A stretch of DNA of 64,000 bases from Gymnodinialimonas sp. 57CJ19. Its GTDB lineage: Bacteria > Pseudomonadota > Alphaproteobacteria > Rhodobacterales > Rhodobacteraceae. The stretch is taken from assembly GCF_038396845.1 (NCBI RefSeq), contig NZ_CP151587.1:1896001-1960000 (forward strand), in the 5' to 3' direction. Positions 26,825-35,407 of this stretch are shown piece by piece. The translations under genes and the position numbers were made by a program. The notes under the pieces were generated by a model. The model did not search any database, was not told the DNA's origin, and worked only from the letters and a program-made list of their open reading frames with translations. Numbering within the stretch: position 1 is the first letter of the stretch; each line of letters opens with the position of its first letter.

Positions 26825-28192
26825 ATGGCGCAGATTGATTGTTTTGGCCAACCCACTACGATCGCGACAGCTGCGGGGCTAGAGGCGTGGAACGCGACGC
26901 AGATGGCGTTCCTGGCCCATGGGGCGGCAACGCCCGAGCATCTGGGCGCCACCCTAACGGCGGACCCGGAATTTGCCCTGGCCCATGCTGTGAAGGGCAT
27001 GTTCATGCTACTTTTGGGGCGCGGAGAGCTGATCCAGACGGCCCGCGATGCCTGCGCTGCGGCGCAAACATCCGCCCGCAACCTTCCCGTGTCGCCCCGT
27101 GAACAAACCTTTGTGGCCGCTCTTGAGGTGTGGCTTGAAGGCCATCCGCTCAAGGCAGTCGCGCTGTTGGACAGTGTCTTGGAAGCCGCGCCTGAAGATG
27201 CGTTGGCGATGAAGCTTGCCCACGCGTTGCGGTTCGTCCTGGGCGACGCACAGGGTATGCGCCGTTCCATCGAGGCCGTGATGCCGGCCTATGGCGACGA
27301 TCATTTGGCCCGTGGATACCTGATGGGCTGCCATGCCTTCACCCTGGAAGAAACCGGTGAATATGGGCGTGCGGCGGCCACCGGCGGGGCCGCATTGGAG
27401 CTGTGCCCCGATGACGCCTGGGGCCTGCACGCCGTGGCCCATGTCTACGACATGACATGCTCACCGGAGAAGGGCCTGAACTGGTTGGCAGGGCGAGAGG
27501 CCGCTTGGGCCCATTGCAACAATTTCCGCTACCACGTGTGGTGGCACAAGGCGTTGATGCATTTGGACCTAGGGCAGACAGAAACGGTTCTGCACCTTTA
27601 CGATACGCTGATCCGGGCCGACAAAACCGACGATTACCGCGATATCTCCAACGCGACCTCGCTGTTGATGCGTCTGGAGCTGGAAGGCATCGACGTGGGC
27701 AATCGGTGGGGCGAGTTGGCCGAAACCTCCGCCACCCGTACAGACGACGGCCAGTTGATTTTCGCCGACCTACACTACCTTTTGGCGCTGGTTGGGGGAC
27801 GCCGCGAAGACGCTGCGGCCACGTTGGTGGCACGGATCGCGGCCGATGGCGCCCGCTCGGCCAATGAGATGGAGATGCGGATGAGCAGCCCCGGCGTTGC
27901 AGCGGCCCAAGGGTTGGAAGCCTTTGGCGAAGGCAATTACGGCGCGGCATTTCGCGGGCTCAGCACAGCGCGGCGGCATATCCAATTGGCGGGCGGCTCC
28001 CACGCGCAACGCGACGTGTTTGAGCGTTTGACGATTGACGCAGGCATCCGGGCGGGCGCTATGCAGGAAGCTTTGGGGATCTTGGACGAACGCACCACGC
28101 GCCGCGCGGGGCGAGATGACAGCTTTGCAAAAGCCCGGCGCGCGATGATAGCCACCGCCACCGCGTCCTCTTTGCATGCGTCGATGAACTAG
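26825..28192 (+). CDS. TTC38-like tetratricopeptide repeat protein
   Basis: The 455-residue, mostly helical protein matches the tetratricopeptide repeat protein 38 group as I know it. The N-terminal part includes ATPEHLGATLTADPEFALAHAVKGM, the middle reads LHAVAHVYDMTC, and FRYHVWWHKALMHLDLG follows, a conserved His/Trp-rich stretch that looks like a binding site rather than a plain TPR. The start at 26825 follows GGAATAGG; a frame from 26735 is open but lacks a ribosome site. It precedes opgC by 19 bp and may be in the same transcript. Function in bacteria is not established. Confidence 0.75.
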   Translation: MAQIDCFGQPTTIATAAGLEAWNATQMAFLAHGAATPEHLGATLTADPEFALAHAVKGMFMLLLGRGELIQTARDACAAAQTSARNLPVSPREQTFVAALEVWLEGHPLKAVALLDSVLEAAPEDALAMKLAHALRFVLGDAQGMRRSIEAVMPAYGDDHLARGYLMGCHAFTLEETGEYGRAAATGGAALELCPDDAWGLHAVAHVYDMTCSPEKGLNWLAGREAAWAHCNNFRYHVWWHKALMHLDLGQTETVLHLYDTLIRADKTDDYRDISNATSLLMRLELEGIDVGNRWGELAETSATRTDDGQLIFADLHYLLALVGGRREDAAATLVARIAADGARSANEMEMRMSSPGVAAAQGLEAFGEGNYGAAFRGLSTARRHIQLAGGSHAQRDVFERLTIDAGIRAGAMQEALGILDERTTRRAGRDDSFAKARRAMIATATASSLHASMN

Positions 28193-28211
28193 GGGACACG
28201 CGCGTTTGGCC

Positions 28212-29513
28212 ATGGTCAGTATCTCTTCAGACGTCTTGTCACCTTCGCCGCAAGCAGCAGCCCCCGCCGTTTCTGCGGCGGCGCCCGCGACCGTCCGCGA
28301 TCCGCGTTTGGATTTCTTCCGCGGCATCGCGATGATCATCATCCTTTTCGCCCATACGCCGGGGAATTTCTTTACCTCCTGGATCCCGGCGCGTTGGGGG
28401 TTCTCGGACGCAACCGAGATGTTTGTCTTCTGCTCGGGCATGGCATCGGCCATTGCCTTCGGTCGCACGTTTGAAAGGGCGGGCTGGGGACTGGGCACCA
28501 TGCGCGTCGCCTACCGCTGTTGGCAGGTCTATTGGGCCCATATCGGCATGTTCTTCGCCATCTCGGCCCTGATGGTCGCGCTGAACGCTTCGGGTCCGTT
28601 TGAGAGGAACTATGTGGGGCAGCTTAACCTGTTCCCGTTCTTCGATGGGATCACGCGGGGGGGAGAACTGGTTTCCTCCACCACGGACCAGATGTTGGGC
28701 CTTGTGACGCTAACCTACGTGCCGAACTACTTCGACATTCTGCCGATGTATCTGGTCATCTTGGCGATGATGCCCGTCGTTATGGGGCTCAGCCGGATCA
28801 GCCTGCCCCTGACGGCAGCGGTGGTGCTGACGGTATGGTTGTTTGCACAATCGCGCATCCTCGAAGCCCTTGGCGCGGGGCATTTGGCGTTGTCGTTGCC
28901 CGCGGAACCGTGGAGCGACCGTCAGTGGTTTTTCAACCCTTTCGCCTGGCAATTGGTATTCTTCACGGGCTTTGCTTTCATGATCGGCTGGCTGCCAAAG
29001 CCGCCCGTCAACAAATGGTTGATTTTGATCGCGGCGTTGATCGTCCTTGCCAATATCCCCCTCTCCAACATCGGGGTGCGGGCGGTGAACCGGGAATGGT
29101 TGGGACTGGCGTTCGAGAATAACCCGGTCGTCGATTGGCGGGTCGCGAACCAGATGTGGATCACCAAAACCGACTTTGGCCTCTATCGCTATGCTCAGTT
29201 CCTGTCGCTGGCGTATTTGGGCTGGGTGCTGGTGGGGGAGGGCGGAAAGCGCCTGATCGCGGAAGGTGGCGGTTGGGCGGCAAGGGCGTGGACGCGGGTG
29301 GTGACAACGCTGAAGAAGATCGGCCAGCAAAGCTTGGCGGTCTTCGTGTTCTCGATGCTTTTGGCGCGGCTCAACGGGTTTTGGCTGGATCAATGGGGCC
29401 GCGAGGCGGCTTGGCACACAGTGTTTGTTAACCTTGTCGGCGTAGCGCTATTGGTGGCTGTCGCTTACGGTGTCGGTTGGATCAAATCGCAACCATGGCG
29501 GGTGACACGATGA
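28212..29513 (+). CDS. opgC: OpgC-type glucan acyltransferase (membrane)
   Basis: The 433-residue protein has about ten membrane helices and the OpgC/acyltransferase start RLDFFRGIAM at residues 32-41, then FSDATEMFVFCSGM. OpgC adds succinyl or similar acyl groups to osmoregulated periplasmic glucans from the cytoplasmic side. The ATG at 28212 is preferred to a TTG at 28206. It is followed by opgG with an ATGA overlap, and opgG by opgH in the same way, so the three are translationally coupled. Confidence 0.9.
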   Translation: MVSISSDVLSPSPQAAAPAVSAAAPATVRDPRLDFFRGIAMIIILFAHTPGNFFTSWIPARWGFSDATEMFVFCSGMASAIAFGRTFERAGWGLGTMRVAYRCWQVYWAHIGMFFAISALMVALNASGPFERNYVGQLNLFPFFDGITRGGELVSSTTDQMLGLVTLTYVPNYFDILPMYLVILAMMPVVMGLSRISLPLTAAVVLTVWLFAQSRILEALGAGHLALSLPAEPWSDRQWFFNPFAWQLVFFTGFAFMIGWLPKPPVNKWLILIAALIVLANIPLSNIGVRAVNREWLGLAFENNPVVDWRVANQMWITKTDFGLYRYAQFLSLAYLGWVLVGEGGKRLIAEGGGWAARAWTRVVTTLKKIGQQSLAVFVFSMLLARLNGFWLDQWGREAAWHTVFVNLVGVALLVAVAYGVGWIKSQPWRVTR

Positions 29514-31048
29514 CGAGTTCAGCGCCCTTCGCGCAGATGACGCGCCGCTCCTCGCTTGCGCTCCTCGCCGCGGCAATGGCGCAACCCTCCTGGGGGATGC
29601 CGATGGTGCGGGCCGGGTCGACCCATGCATTTGACCGCGCGTGGCTGGAGGCCGAAGCGCAGCGCTTGGCGCAAGCGCCCCACGTGCCGATGCCCCAAGT
29701 GCCCGAGGGCTGGCGCGACCTGAGCTACGATGAATACCGGATGATGTGGTTTAACCCCCAGCGGGGCCTTTGGACCGACGAAGACCGCCCTTTCAAGGTG
29801 GATTTCTTCCACCCCGGCCTTTATTTTCCGCGCCCGGTCGAAGTGAACGTGGTGGAGAACGGCCAGGCCCAAACTCTGGCCTTCGACATGTCCCTGTTCG
29901 ACATGACCGATCAATTCCCCGACCTGCCCGTGGATGACTCCATGGGCTATTCCGGCCTTCGCCTGCGCGCGGCGATGGAACACCCTGATCTCTTTACCGA
30001 ATTCGCGGTATTTCAGGGGGCGAGCTACTTTCGGGCCATTGGGGCGGGCATGAACTATGGTCTCTCGGCAAGGGGGCTGGCGATCAACACGGCCGGGCCC
30101 GAGGGTGAGGAGTTTCCCGAATTCACCCGTTTCTGGCTGGAGGCCCCACAACCGGGCGATGCGCGGCAGGTGCTTCATGCGCTGCTGGATGGCGACAGCT
30201 GCACCGGCGCGTACACCTTCCGCATTGATCCCGGCGACGCGACGCTGATGTCGGTTGAGGTCACGCTTTACCCGCGTGTGGACCTTCCGAACGTCGGTTT
30301 GGCACCGTTGACCTCCATGTTCCTGTTCGATCAGACCAACCGGGCGGGCCACGATGATTTCCGTCCTGCGGTCCACGACAGCGACGGGCTGATGATTCAC
30401 AATGGCGCAGGTGAGCTGCTTTTCCGTTCCCTGAAGAACCCGGCGCAGCTTGAGGTGTCCTCTTTCGTTGATGACAGCCCACGCGGCTTTGGCCTGATGC
30501 AGAGGGCCCGTGATTTGGCGGATTTTGAGGATTTTGAAGCCCACTACCAAAACCGCCCCTCCCTGTGGATAACTCCGGGAGAAAGCTGGGGAGAAGGTTC
30601 CGTGCAATTGGTGGAAATCCCCTCTGATCTAGAGGTTTACGACAATATCGTTGCCTTCTGGCGCCCGCGCGACGGATTGCAGGCAGGGGCGGAATATCGC
30701 TTTAGCTATGACATGGAATGGAGCGCAGAGCCGCCGCGCCCCCGCGACGTTGCTCCGGTGTTGAATACGGCGATTGGCGGCAATTGGGACCGCTCCCGCA
30801 CCTTGGTTTCCATCGACTTTGCCGATCACCCCGCGCTGTCCGATAGCCCTGACGCGTATACGCAGGTCATCCGCAGCAACCGGGGCGAGGTGACGGACGG
30901 GGTGTTGGAACGCAACCCGCGCACCGGTGGTCTGCGCCTGACGTTTGCGTTGGAACCCGGCGAGCATCCGTCGATGGAGTTGCGCGCGCAGGTGTTGCTG
31001 GGGGAAGAGCCTGTCACGGAAGTTTGGCTATATCGGTGGTCCCCATGA
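29510..31048 (+). CDS. opgG: Periplasmic glucan biosynthesis protein OpgG/MdoG
   Basis: The 512-residue protein has a leader with a twin arginine (MTRRSSLALLAAAM, RR at 12-13), so Tat export is possible; OpgD-type paralogues use Tat. The mature protein has the MdoG beta-sandwich segments: YDEYRMMWFNPQRGLW, FKVDFFHPGLYF, GASYFRAIGAGMNYGLSARGLAI, APLTSMFLFDQTN and FRPAVHDSDGL. OpgG acts in the periplasm on the nascent glucan backbone made by OpgH. The start overlaps the opgC stop (ATGA). Confidence 0.93.
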   Translation: MTSSAPFAQMTRRSSLALLAAAMAQPSWGMPMVRAGSTHAFDRAWLEAEAQRLAQAPHVPMPQVPEGWRDLSYDEYRMMWFNPQRGLWTDEDRPFKVDFFHPGLYFPRPVEVNVVENGQAQTLAFDMSLFDMTDQFPDLPVDDSMGYSGLRLRAAMEHPDLFTEFAVFQGASYFRAIGAGMNYGLSARGLAINTAGPEGEEFPEFTRFWLEAPQPGDARQVLHALLDGDSCTGAYTFRIDPGDATLMSVEVTLYPRVDLPNVGLAPLTSMFLFDQTNRAGHDDFRPAVHDSDGLMIHNGAGELLFRSLKNPAQLEVSSFVDDSPRGFGLMQRARDLADFEDFEAHYQNRPSLWITPGESWGEGSVQLVEIPSDLEVYDNIVAFWRPRDGLQAGAEYRFSYDMEWSAEPPRPRDVAPVLNTAIGGNWDRSRTLVSIDFADHPALSDSPDAYTQVIRSNRGEVTDGVLERNPRTGGLRLTFALEPGEHPSMELRAQVLLGEEPVTEVWLYRWSP

Positions 31049-32922
31049 CGACCCCGCTTCGCGCCGAGCCCTATATGCCGCCGGACGCGCCCTTGTCGCG
31101 TCCGATCCAGGATCTCGGCAGCCGCTACCACGATACCAGCGCCCCGGGCCTTGGCCGGGGGCAGGCGCGGCTATGGCGGCTGGCGACCTTCCTGCCCGCC
31201 TTCGCGACGACCTTTGCCCTTGTGGCAGCCTTCACCAACTGGTTCGCCATGGGCGGGCTGACGGGGTTTGAAGCGGCCCTTATCACCCTGATTGCAATTA
31301 CCTTTTTCTGGATATCCCTGTCTGTCTCTACCGTGACGGTTGGTCTTCTCCGCCTGTGTCTGACCCGCAAACGCGCCACCCCTGCCTTGGGTCCGGCGAT
31401 GGATGTGGCGCTTCTGGTGCCCTGCTATAACGAGGTGCCCTGGGATGTCTTCGGCAATGCCTGCGCCATGCTTGAAGCGCTTGATGCGCACCCCACGGAT
31501 CACCGCTACACGCTGTTCATCCTGTCGGACACCCGCGATACCACCACGGCAGAGCAAGAGCTTCGTGCCTTCGCCACCCTGCGCGCGCGCCTGCCTGAAA
31601 GCATCCGCATCCACTACCGCCGACGCGCTGAAAATACGGACCGGAAAGTCGGTAATCTTGCGGATTGGGTGGAGCGTTGGGGCGGCGGTTATGGGGCGAT
31701 GGTCGTGCTGGATGCCGATAGCCTGATGTCGGGCGAGGCGATTGTTGCCCTGACGGATGAGCTTGCGACCGACCCCACCGCGGGCCTGATCCAGAGCTTC
31801 CCAAAGCTCTACGGGGCCGAAACGGTCTTTGCCCGTGTGCAGCAATTCGCCTCGACCATCTATGGCCCGGTGTTGGCCGAGGGGCTTGCCACATGGAGCG
31901 ACCGGGAGGGCAATTATTGGGGACATAACGCGATTATCAGGACGGCGGCCTTTGCCTCTTGCGCGGGATTGCCGAAGATCAAAACCCTGTCGGGCAAAGG
32001 CGCGTTAATCCTTTCCCACGACTTCGTGGAGGCGGGCCTGTTGCGCCGCGCCGGGTGGGGCGTGCGGTTCTCTCCGCGCATCCAAGGCAGCTATGAGGAA
32101 GTACCCGCAACGCTGATCGACTATGTCATTCGCGACCACCGTTGGTGCCAAGGCAACCTGCAACACCTGAAACTTCTGGCGACCAAAGGCTTTCACGGTA
32201 TCAGCCGCTTCCACCTGTTCCACGGCGCGATCAGCTACCTTCTTAGCCCCGCATGGTTCGCCCTGCTGATGGTTTGGGCGCTGATCGGGGCCGGCGCAGA
32301 GCAGAACGTGATCCGTTACTTCTCGGGTGTGAACCCACAGGTGCAATGGCCCGAGATGACAGCCATTCACGCCACGGCACTGCTGGTCTTCATGTACGGA
32401 ATGTTGTTGGCTCCCAAAGCTTTAGGGGCTGCCGCATTGGGCGGCATTGGCTTGCGCTTGTCCGAGCTTGGCGGGGTGACGGGCTTTGTCACATCGTTTG
32501 TAACGGAACTGACCCTGTCCATCCTCTACGCGCCAATCTTGATGGTACAGCAGACCGTGGCGGTCCTGAAAACTATGGCAGGCGTCAAGGTGGATTGGCG
32601 GCCACAGACCCGCGCGGGGGGGCAATATTCCATACGGGCGATGCTGAAATTTCACTGGTTGGAAACCCTGTCAGGGGCCGCAATGCTCGCGGGGATGTTT
32701 GCGGGGATCGTATCGCTCTGGCTGCTGCCGATTGCGATCTCGCTGGCTTTCGCGGTGCCACTCTCGGCCTTCTCGGGTCTGCGCTTGACGCGGTTCCGCG
32801 CCACGGCCCGCGCCTTGGGCACGCCCGAGGTTTACGCCGCGCCCGCAATCATTCGCGCGGCCAAAGCCCACCGGGCGGAACTGCGAGAGAGCCTGTCCAA
32901 ACTGCCCAGTGCGGCGGAATAG
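31045..32922 (+). CDS. opgH: Glucans biosynthesis glucosyltransferase OpgH/MdoH
   Basis: The 625-residue inner-membrane family 2 glycosyltransferase polymerises UDP-glucose into the beta-glucan backbone. Two N-terminal helices are near residues 48-105. The GT2 core has VALLVPCYNE, the metal motif DADS at 223-226, SHDFVEAGLLRRAGW and the acceptor motif DHRWCQGN, followed by about five C-terminal helices. It is shorter than the 840-residue enterobacterial form, which is usual in alphaproteobacteria. The start overlaps the opgG stop (ATGA). The next genes are on the other strand. Confidence 0.95.
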   Translation: MTTPLRAEPYMPPDAPLSRPIQDLGSRYHDTSAPGLGRGQARLWRLATFLPAFATTFALVAAFTNWFAMGGLTGFEAALITLIAITFFWISLSVSTVTVGLLRLCLTRKRATPALGPAMDVALLVPCYNEVPWDVFGNACAMLEALDAHPTDHRYTLFILSDTRDTTTAEQELRAFATLRARLPESIRIHYRRRAENTDRKVGNLADWVERWGGGYGAMVVLDADSLMSGEAIVALTDELATDPTAGLIQSFPKLYGAETVFARVQQFASTIYGPVLAEGLATWSDREGNYWGHNAIIRTAAFASCAGLPKIKTLSGKGALILSHDFVEAGLLRRAGWGVRFSPRIQGSYEEVPATLIDYVIRDHRWCQGNLQHLKLLATKGFHGISRFHLFHGAISYLLSPAWFALLMVWALIGAGAEQNVIRYFSGVNPQVQWPEMTAIHATALLVFMYGMLLAPKALGAAALGGIGLRLSELGGVTGFVTSFVTELTLSILYAPILMVQQTVAVLKTMAGVKVDWRPQTRAGGQYSIRAMLKFHWLETLSGAAMLAGMFAGIVSLWLLPIAISLAFAVPLSAFSGLRLTRFRATARALGTPEVYAAPAIIRAAKAHRAELRESLSKLPSAAE

Positions 32923-33010
32923 ACCGAGCGCGCCTCAGACCAAACCAGGGCCAGATGAGTCCAATCTCGGGGCACGGCAGCCCAAGCCGTGGCAGAGGAC
33001 AAGGGGTGGT

Positions 33011-33472
33011 TCATGGATTGCGGTCAAGGGGAAGGCCCGCGTTAATCCAACCCGGCCCCGCCGCGGAGCCGAGCATGCCTTCGGGGACATCTATGACGTT
33101 CGTGAACCCGGCGTCGATCAACCGATTGGTCAGCCGGGACGAGCGTACCCCGCGCATGCAGATCAGCGCGATCCTTGCGTCAGCGGAACCGCCCGTCAGG
33201 TCCATCAAAGCATCAGTGAAATCCTCTCGCCGCATGTCGAGCCGATGGCCCGAGGCGGGGCTGCCGGTGGCGGCCCATTCATCGGGGCGGCGAATGTCGA
33301 TCAGCAAGACCTCTCCGCTGCTGGCCAAATCGTGGGCCGTTGCCACGTCGATCTGCGCATCGACGCTTTCCGACAGGGCGGTGTAGAACAGGTTGCGCCC
33401 CTCGGTCGCGGCAAACGCGCCGCCGACAAGGGCCAGAGCCCCGGCACCGAGCAGAAATCTACGGCGGTTCAC
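33011..33472 (-). CDS. Rhodanese-like protein with Tat-type signal
   Basis: The 153-residue protein begins MNRRRFLLGAGALALVGGAFA, a twin-arginine signal. A single rhodanese domain follows, with LLIDIRRPDEWAATG and the active-site cysteine C105 in ICMRGVRSSRL. It should be periplasmic and carry persulfide or act as a thiol redox protein. The start is a GTG at 33472, one base past the stop of the SCO gene, with GGAGG 9 bases upstream. It is the last gene of the four-gene unit from 35055. Confidence 0.87.
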   Translation of the reverse strand: MNRRRFLLGAGALALVGGAFAATEGRNLFYTALSESVDAQIDVATAHDLASSGEVLLIDIRRPDEWAATGSPASGHRLDMRREDFTDALMDLTGGSADARIALICMRGVRSSRLTNRLIDAGFTNVIDVPEGMLGSAAGPGWINAGLPLDRNP

Positions 33473-33473
33473 G

Positions 33474-34028
33474 TCAGCTTGCCTCCAGATATCCGGTGAC
33501 GATGCTGGCCATCGTCTCGGGGCCCAAGACGGGGGGAAGCAGAGTTAGCACGGTTCCATCGCCATCGAGCAGGTAGACGAAAGAGCCATGAGAAAACACA
33601 GCGCCGTAGAAGGGATCGACGAAAAGCTCCTCAAATTCAACGGAGTAGCCGGTATATGCCTCTTGCAAAGCGGCCTCTGTCCCGGTCAGCCCGACAAAGT
33701 CGGGATGGAACACGGACAGGGCCTCGGCCATGGCGTCGGGGGTGTCACGCGTGGGGTCCACGGTGATCATGACCGGGCGCAGAGTGCCGCCCGCCGCTTC
33801 CACGATCTCGACCGTGGTGGCCATAAGCGGCAGCGCGGCAGAGCAGATTTCCTGACAATTGGCGTAGCCGAAGAACACCAATTGGTGGTGCCCGTCGGGG
33901 TCCGCTTGCGTCCGCTCAGACCCGGTCTGGTCGATCAACGTGAACGCCCCGCCGAGATCAACGGTCAACGACTGTGCCTGGGCTGTGCCTGCACATAGCA
34001 ACAGGGCGAGCAGAGCCAGCTTGTTCAC
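33474..34028 (-). CDS. SCO1/SenC family copper/thiol protein
   Basis: The 184-residue protein has a signal peptide (LALLALLLCAGTAQA) and a thioredoxin-like SCO domain. The copper-binding residues C58 and C62 are in NCQEICSAALPLM and H147 is in VFSHGSFVYLLD. ITVDPTRDTPDAM is the usual SCO loop. SCO proteins deliver copper to or reduce the CuA site of terminal oxidases or nitrous oxide reductase. The GTG at 34028 overlaps the stop of the upstream gene (GTGA) and follows GGGAGG. No oxidase gene is nearby, so its client may be one of its operon partners. Confidence 0.9.
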   Translation of the reverse strand: MNKLALLALLLCAGTAQAQSLTVDLGGAFTLIDQTGSERTQADPDGHHQLVFFGYANCQEICSAALPLMATTVEIVEAAGGTLRPVMITVDPTRDTPDAMAEALSVFHPDFVGLTGTEAALQEAYTGYSVEFEELFVDPFYGAVFSHGSFVYLLDGDGTVLTLLPPVLGPETMASIVTGYLEAS

Positions 34029-34609
34029 TGGACTGCCTCCCACGCTTCTTGCCAGGTCTCGCCGGTGCCGAGGTATCCATCGGCCTCGATCAAGACCAAC
34101 ACGCGCGGGTCATTGCGATACCAGCGGCCTTCCTGGCTTGCGGCCTCGGGGTTGGCTTCGGCCCATGCGTCTGTCCAACCGTTGGCCGTTGTCCAATCTT
34201 GCGTGCCCGCAAGGCGGACCATTTGAACGAGGTAGACGTTGGTGGCGCCGACGTAGTCGTCTTCGATCATCAGGCCATCGACCTCGACCAGTTCCCCGCA
34301 GAAAGGGGCCAGATCTACGGCCGCTCCGGTAAAAATGCCTTGGCCGTTCTTGTTGGGGTAGGTCAGCACGCCGTCAGCGGTCCGCAGCAAGCCCAACTGC
34401 CGACCCGTGGCGCATGCATTGGTGCAATCGCCGGCCACTTCGCAGAGCATATCCACGACCGTGGCTTCAAAGCGGGCGGGTTCTTCCCAAGCGAGGTTCC
34501 AAGACCGTGCCTCGGACCCGGCGGAAAAGGGGCCTTCTTGGGCGGTCGCCGGGGCCGCGGCGGCTGCAATAGACGTGGCGAGGAGGGCGGGTTTCATCAT
34601 CTGGCGCAT
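34025..34609 (-). CDS. Secreted cysteine-containing protein of unknown family (CX3C)
   Basis: The 194-residue protein has a signal peptide (KPALLATSIAAAAAPATAQ) and a mature domain with C56, C62, C66 and C104; C62 and C66 form CTNAC. I recognise no named family. Aligned by eye with the upstream gene product it shares the order: V-V-D-x-x-C, the CX3C motif, GLLRTADGVL, then a hydrophobic V-E-V-D-G strand. It therefore looks like a divergent paralogue. The ATG at 34609 is favoured by GAGGG six bases upstream; a TTG at 34615 would overlap the preceding stop. It is co-transcribed with SCO and rhodanese genes. Confidence 0.72.
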   Translation of the reverse strand: MRQMMKPALLATSIAAAAAPATAQEGPFSAGSEARSWNLAWEEPARFEATVVDMLCEVAGDCTNACATGRQLGLLRTADGVLTYPNKNGQGIFTGAAVDLAPFCGELVEVDGLMIEDDYVGATNVYLVQMVRLAGTQDWTTANGWTDAWAEANPEAASQEGRWYRNDPRVLVLIEADGYLGTGETWQEAWEAVQ

Positions 34610-34611
34610 CT

Positions 34612-35055
34612 TCAACCCTCTGGGTTGGGGATTGCGAAGCCGGGGATGGCGCCGAAATCGGTATGGTTAATGTTGGTGATGCCGTGATCTTCGACCAGCG
34701 TGTTGATCACGAGGTAATTCAGCCCATCGCGGGCAAACAGATCACCCTCGACCGTGACCTCGTGAGAGGCCAGTTCCAGCTGCGTCTGGCCCGAGGCGCT
34801 TTGATCGTCGCCGCCGATCGCCAAGATCATGTAAACGGTGCCGTCTTCGCCAAGCAGACCCACGGGAATGCCGCCAGCGGAACACCAGATTGCACAGGTA
34901 TGATGCGCAGTGCCTTGGACCGCATCGGGGCCGCCCATGACACCTGAAAAATAGCACCAAGTGTCGATGACTTCGCCTCGGATCGTGACAGCCTCGGCTT
35001 CCGCAAGGCTTGGCGCGGCAGCCAAAAGCAGTGCTGCGGGAAATAGGTGTTTCAT
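34612..35055 (-). CDS. Small secreted protein with CX3C motif, unknown family
   Basis: The 147-residue protein has a signal peptide (MKHLFPAALLLAAAPSLAEA). The mature domain has VTIRGEVIDTWCYFSG with C34 and HHTCAIWC with C54 and C58. Two histidines directly precede the CX3C, so metal binding is plausible. A GIPVGLLGEDGTVYMIL strand pair and a VTVEGDLFARDGLNYLVI end suggest a small beta-barrel. It opens a four-gene unit (this gene, its apparent paralogue, SCO, rhodanese) with gaps or overlaps of at most 4 bp. An AAGGGGG ribosome site precedes the ATG. I do not know the function. Confidence 0.75.
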   Translation of the reverse strand: MKHLFPAALLLAAAPSLAEAEAVTIRGEVIDTWCYFSGVMGGPDAVQGTAHHTCAIWCSAGGIPVGLLGEDGTVYMILAIGGDDQSASGQTQLELASHEVTVEGDLFARDGLNYLVINTLVEDHGITNINHTDFGAIPGFAIPNPEG

Positions 35056-35197
35056 TGGAAAAGCGCCCCCTTTGTCGTGCTCCTTAAGCGGAGCGTAGCA
35101 GGGAAGCGACGACAAGTGCGGTCACGTTTTTGCGCCTTTGCCGTGACCGTGCTAATTATCGCTTCAAGCAGGCGTGGACACACAAGGAGAGGCCCCA

Positions 35198-35407
35198 GTG
35201 GCAAGACAGGCGATAAGTGTGGGGTTATTGGCCCTGGCGGCGGTACTGCTTCAGGGCTGCGCCGCCGTGCGCGTCGCTGACACGGCGGTTGATGCCACGG
35301 TGTTTGCGGGCACCACGGTTGTGCGCGGTGCAGGGGCTGCGGGCCGTGTGGTTACTGGCACGACCCGCGAGCGTTGCGAAGATGGGCAGCGCAGGCGGCG
35401 CTGCTGA
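35198..35407 (+). CDS. Small lipoprotein, unknown function
   Basis: The 69-residue product starts at a GTG at 35198, which has AAGGAGAGG in front; a longer frame from 35174 has no ribosome site. It has a lipoprotein signal ending LLQGC with C21 as the lipidated residue. Then comes an Ala/Val/Thr-rich stretch and a basic tail with RERCEDGQRRRRC. Its stop at 35405-35407 directly abuts the stop of the convergent lysC gene with no base between. Confidence 0.65.
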   Translation: MARQAISVGLLALAAVLLQGCAAVRVADTAVDATVFAGTTVVRGAGAAGRVVTGTTRERCEDGQRRRRC

